From Ch67 sp041395845 (GTDB lineage Bacteria; Pseudomonadota; Gammaproteobacteria; Pseudomonadales; Ketobacteraceae), in assembly GCA_041395845.1 (NCBI GenBank), contig JAWKZS010000022.1, positions 9,159-73,158 of the forward strand: 64,000 nucleotides of DNA. The letters run 5' to 3'. The notes beneath the pieces are model-generated. The model worked only from the letters and a program-made list of their open reading frames with translations, searched no databases and was not told where the DNA came from. The position numbers and the translations under genes are program-made. How positions within the stretch are numbered: the stretch's first letter is position 1; the number at the start of each line of letters is the position of its first letter. Positions 62,211 to 64,000 of this stretch are shown piece by piece.

Positions 62211-64000
62211 TCAGGCAGCGACCTTGGCCGGTTGCGGCTGCCCCAGAAATAGCTCCGCTCCATCCAGCTGGAACCGCCGCAGCAGATTCCACTGTTCGGC
62301 CCTTTCCACCATTTCCGCCGTCAGCAGACCTGCCGGCTGGGGCAATCCGCACCAGTGACTGTACAAAGAACTGGTGATCCAGGCTGCGCTCGATATCGCG
62401 AATATAGGAGTTGTCCACCTTGATGGAATACAGCGGTAACCCGACAGGTAACCAGGCTGCTGTTGGTGGTGCCAAAGTGGTCGATGGTGAGTTTGGCACC
62501 GACTTCTTCAGGCCGGGTAGCCAGACGCCGCAATTTGCCATGGGCCGCGCATGGTCAGTTCCGGCACTTCAAAGATCAGATAGGGCGCCACATCGCGGTT
62601 GGTCTGCAGTAATCCCACCAGCCAGTCGTCGAAGCCTTCACTGCGAATGCTGTGGCTGGACAGGTTTACCGCCAGCGGCGTGCGCGGCCCTTTGGTCTGG
62701 GCCTTGAGCTGGTCGATGAGCAGCTTCACCACCATGCGATCGAATTCCTCCACCATGGCAAAGCGTTCCACCAGCGGCTGAAGTGGCCGGCGGTAATCAG
62801 CCTGCCTTCCACCGCGACGCCAGCACTTCATACCGCATCAGCGACTGATCGACGGCAGGACATCACCGGCTGGTAGTGCAGCACGACCTTCCTGCGATCG
62901 ATGATGTCACGCAGGAAGGACGCCCAGTTGCTCACACCCGGCATCGACGGCACCAGGGCATCGCCGTGGGTGGATTCGCTGTAGCATTCCAGATGACCGC
63001 TGCGATAACTCAGGGCCCGCTCCAGCGCGGCATTGGCCTGGGCTTCGATCAGCTTCGGATCCTGCCCCGGCAGGCAGGTACTCATGCCGGCAAACAGCTG
63101 CACGCTGACGCCACCCAGATTGAGGGCATCCAGCGCCTGAATATCCTTCAGCGCCGCCATGATCTGCTGTTCGGCCGCCGCCTGAGACAAGCGCGGCAGC
63201 AAGGCGGCGAAACGCGCACCGGCCACCCGGGCAACACAGTGGCCTTCCACCTGCTGCAGCGCATCACGCCACACCTGGCCCACACGACGCAGCAGCAGAT
63301 TGCCGGCATCGTGGCCGTAATGCTCGTTGTATTCGCCCAATCCTTTCACCTGCAACCGCACCAGCACACCGCTAAACGGCTCTTCGGTGGAATCCAGCCG
63401 CGCCTGCAGTTGGGCATTGAAAAAGCGACCATTCCCCAAACCGGTCACCGAATCAACATAGGCCTGATTGCGCACCTGTTCGATCTGCGCCACCTGCTCG
63501 TCAAACAGCACTTTCAGCTGGCGGGTCATGCGGTTGATGGCCTGCACCACGCGTTTGATTTCGCGGGTTTTCGGCAACGGCTGCTGGCCGGTGAAATCCT
63601 TGTTGCAGATGGCATCAGCCTGCTTTTCCAGTTCCCGCAACGGGGTCAATATGGCGCGCACGATCAGCAGGATCACGACCCAGCTGATCAGGCCCACCCC
63701 CAGAAACAGACTGACGGCCTGCTTGGTGGCCACCCACAGGTTGCGGATAGCACGATTCTTGTCACTCTGGATACGCAGTTCGCCCACCCGGCGCCAGCCA
63801 TGGGTGATCTCGCTGATACCTTCCATGGGTTCGATTTTCAGCCAGTCGACAAACCACTGGGGCGCCAGGTGCGGCGGAGGCTCCGCGTGGCGGCTCACCA
63901 CCACTTCACCCTGGGGATTGCGGATCGTGACATCCTGAAAATCACCGCGGTCAAAGATCGCATCGACCATGGCCTGCACCAGTGCCAGATCGTCTTCTGC
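62211..64000 (-). pseudogene. lapD: LapD-like c-di-GMP receptor, partial and frameshifted in the EAL domain
   Basis: The gene runs off the right edge. The in-window 5-prime part (62828-64000) is one frame: end of the periplasmic LapD/MoxY domain (SEITHGWRRVGELRIQS), a helix (AVSLFLGVGLISWVVILLIV), HAMP with PLRELEKQADAICNKDFTG, and a degenerate GGDEF domain (RVAGARFAALLPR in place of GGEEF). The EAL domain begins VVLHYQPVM and continues in shifted frames: YEVLA, GRLITAGHF, PLVERFAMVEEFD, then AVNLSSHSIRSEGF, KLTIDHFGTTNSS, KVDNSYIRDIERS, and QLDGAELFLGQPQPAKVAA to stop 62211. LapD binds c-di-GMP and controls LapG proteolysis of adhesins. Frameshifts near 62860, 62818, 62785, 62540 and below suggest sequence errors. 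Confidence 0.75.

Noticed and set aside
1..64000. CRISPR arrays, tRNA or rRNA genes, insertion sequences or prophage genes
   Set aside because: No regularly spaced direct repeats, cloverleaf-like or rRNA sequence, or transposase or integrase protein was seen.

Overview
The window looks like a chromosomal segment of a gammaproteobacterium. The signs are Mpl, Pcm, PurU, Smr, DUF1244 and DUF2333 proteins, a LapD-type c-di-GMP receptor, and sigma-54/NtrC-type control of nitrogen genes arranged as in Pseudomonas. I saw no rRNA, tRNA, CRISPR array, transposase or phage gene. Genus cannot be fixed from sequence reading alone.

Layout. 0.1-7.1 kb: three phosphorelay genes (a 7TMR-DISM hybrid histidine kinase, a response regulator with an unassigned output region, a multi-PAS hybrid kinase). 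7.1-7.7 kb: an Smr protein. 7.9-15.4 kb: a complete Nit1C (nitrilase 1) cluster of seven genes with a divergent MocR-type regulator; the intergenic region holds repeated GATTGCAT motifs and a good -24/-12 promoter. 15.4-19.8 kb: housekeeping genes (pcm, a small lipoprotein, mpl, a membrane protein, PPi-dependent phosphofructokinase). 19.8-21.5 kb: a class 3 lipase and a secreted partner. 21.7-28.2 kb: a TetR-controlled five-gene transcription unit with two MpaB/DUF2236 oxygenase-family proteins, an acyl-CoA ligase, a flavinylated FMN-binding protein and a PepSY membrane protein. 28.3-29.1 kb: purU. 29.2-40.0 kb: nitrate assimilation (PP2C-kinase fusion, narK, nasC, nasA, nirB, nirD) with three sigma-54 promoters. 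40.1-42.7 kb: a co-directional set of three small proteins (two of them paralogues), an ECF sigma factor, an MscS-type channel and a one-helix protein. 43-47.5 kb: ppa, a hydrolase, a methyltransferase, DUF1244, a thioredoxin-like protein and NnrS. 47.8-50.1 kb: a large lipoprotein. 50.3-56.1 kb: a purine operon (adenine deaminase, xanthine dehydrogenase XdhA and XdhB, an Mpv17-like membrane protein). 56.2-64 kb: a cytochrome c, a cysteine-cluster protein, a metallophosphoesterase lipoprotein, a PAS-GGDEF protein, a DUF2333 protein and a LapD-like receptor cut by the window edge.

The main theme is nitrogen scavenging: nitrile/cyanide (Nit1C), nitrate (nas/nir) and purines (ade-xdh). Four of these transcription units start at sequences that closely match the sigma-54 consensus, so a common NtrC-type control is likely. 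The least characterised part is the MpaB/DUF2236 unit, whose gene content suggests oxidative cleavage of an unsaturated or isoprenoid-like compound, activation of the product as a CoA thioester, and an extracytoplasmic flavin electron path.

Caution: from about 59.7 to 62.9 kb, four adjacent genes on both strands carry many single-base frameshifts although the encoded motifs remain intact in alternate frames. This looks more like local sequence error than gene decay, and these genes are annotated by their reconstructed extents.
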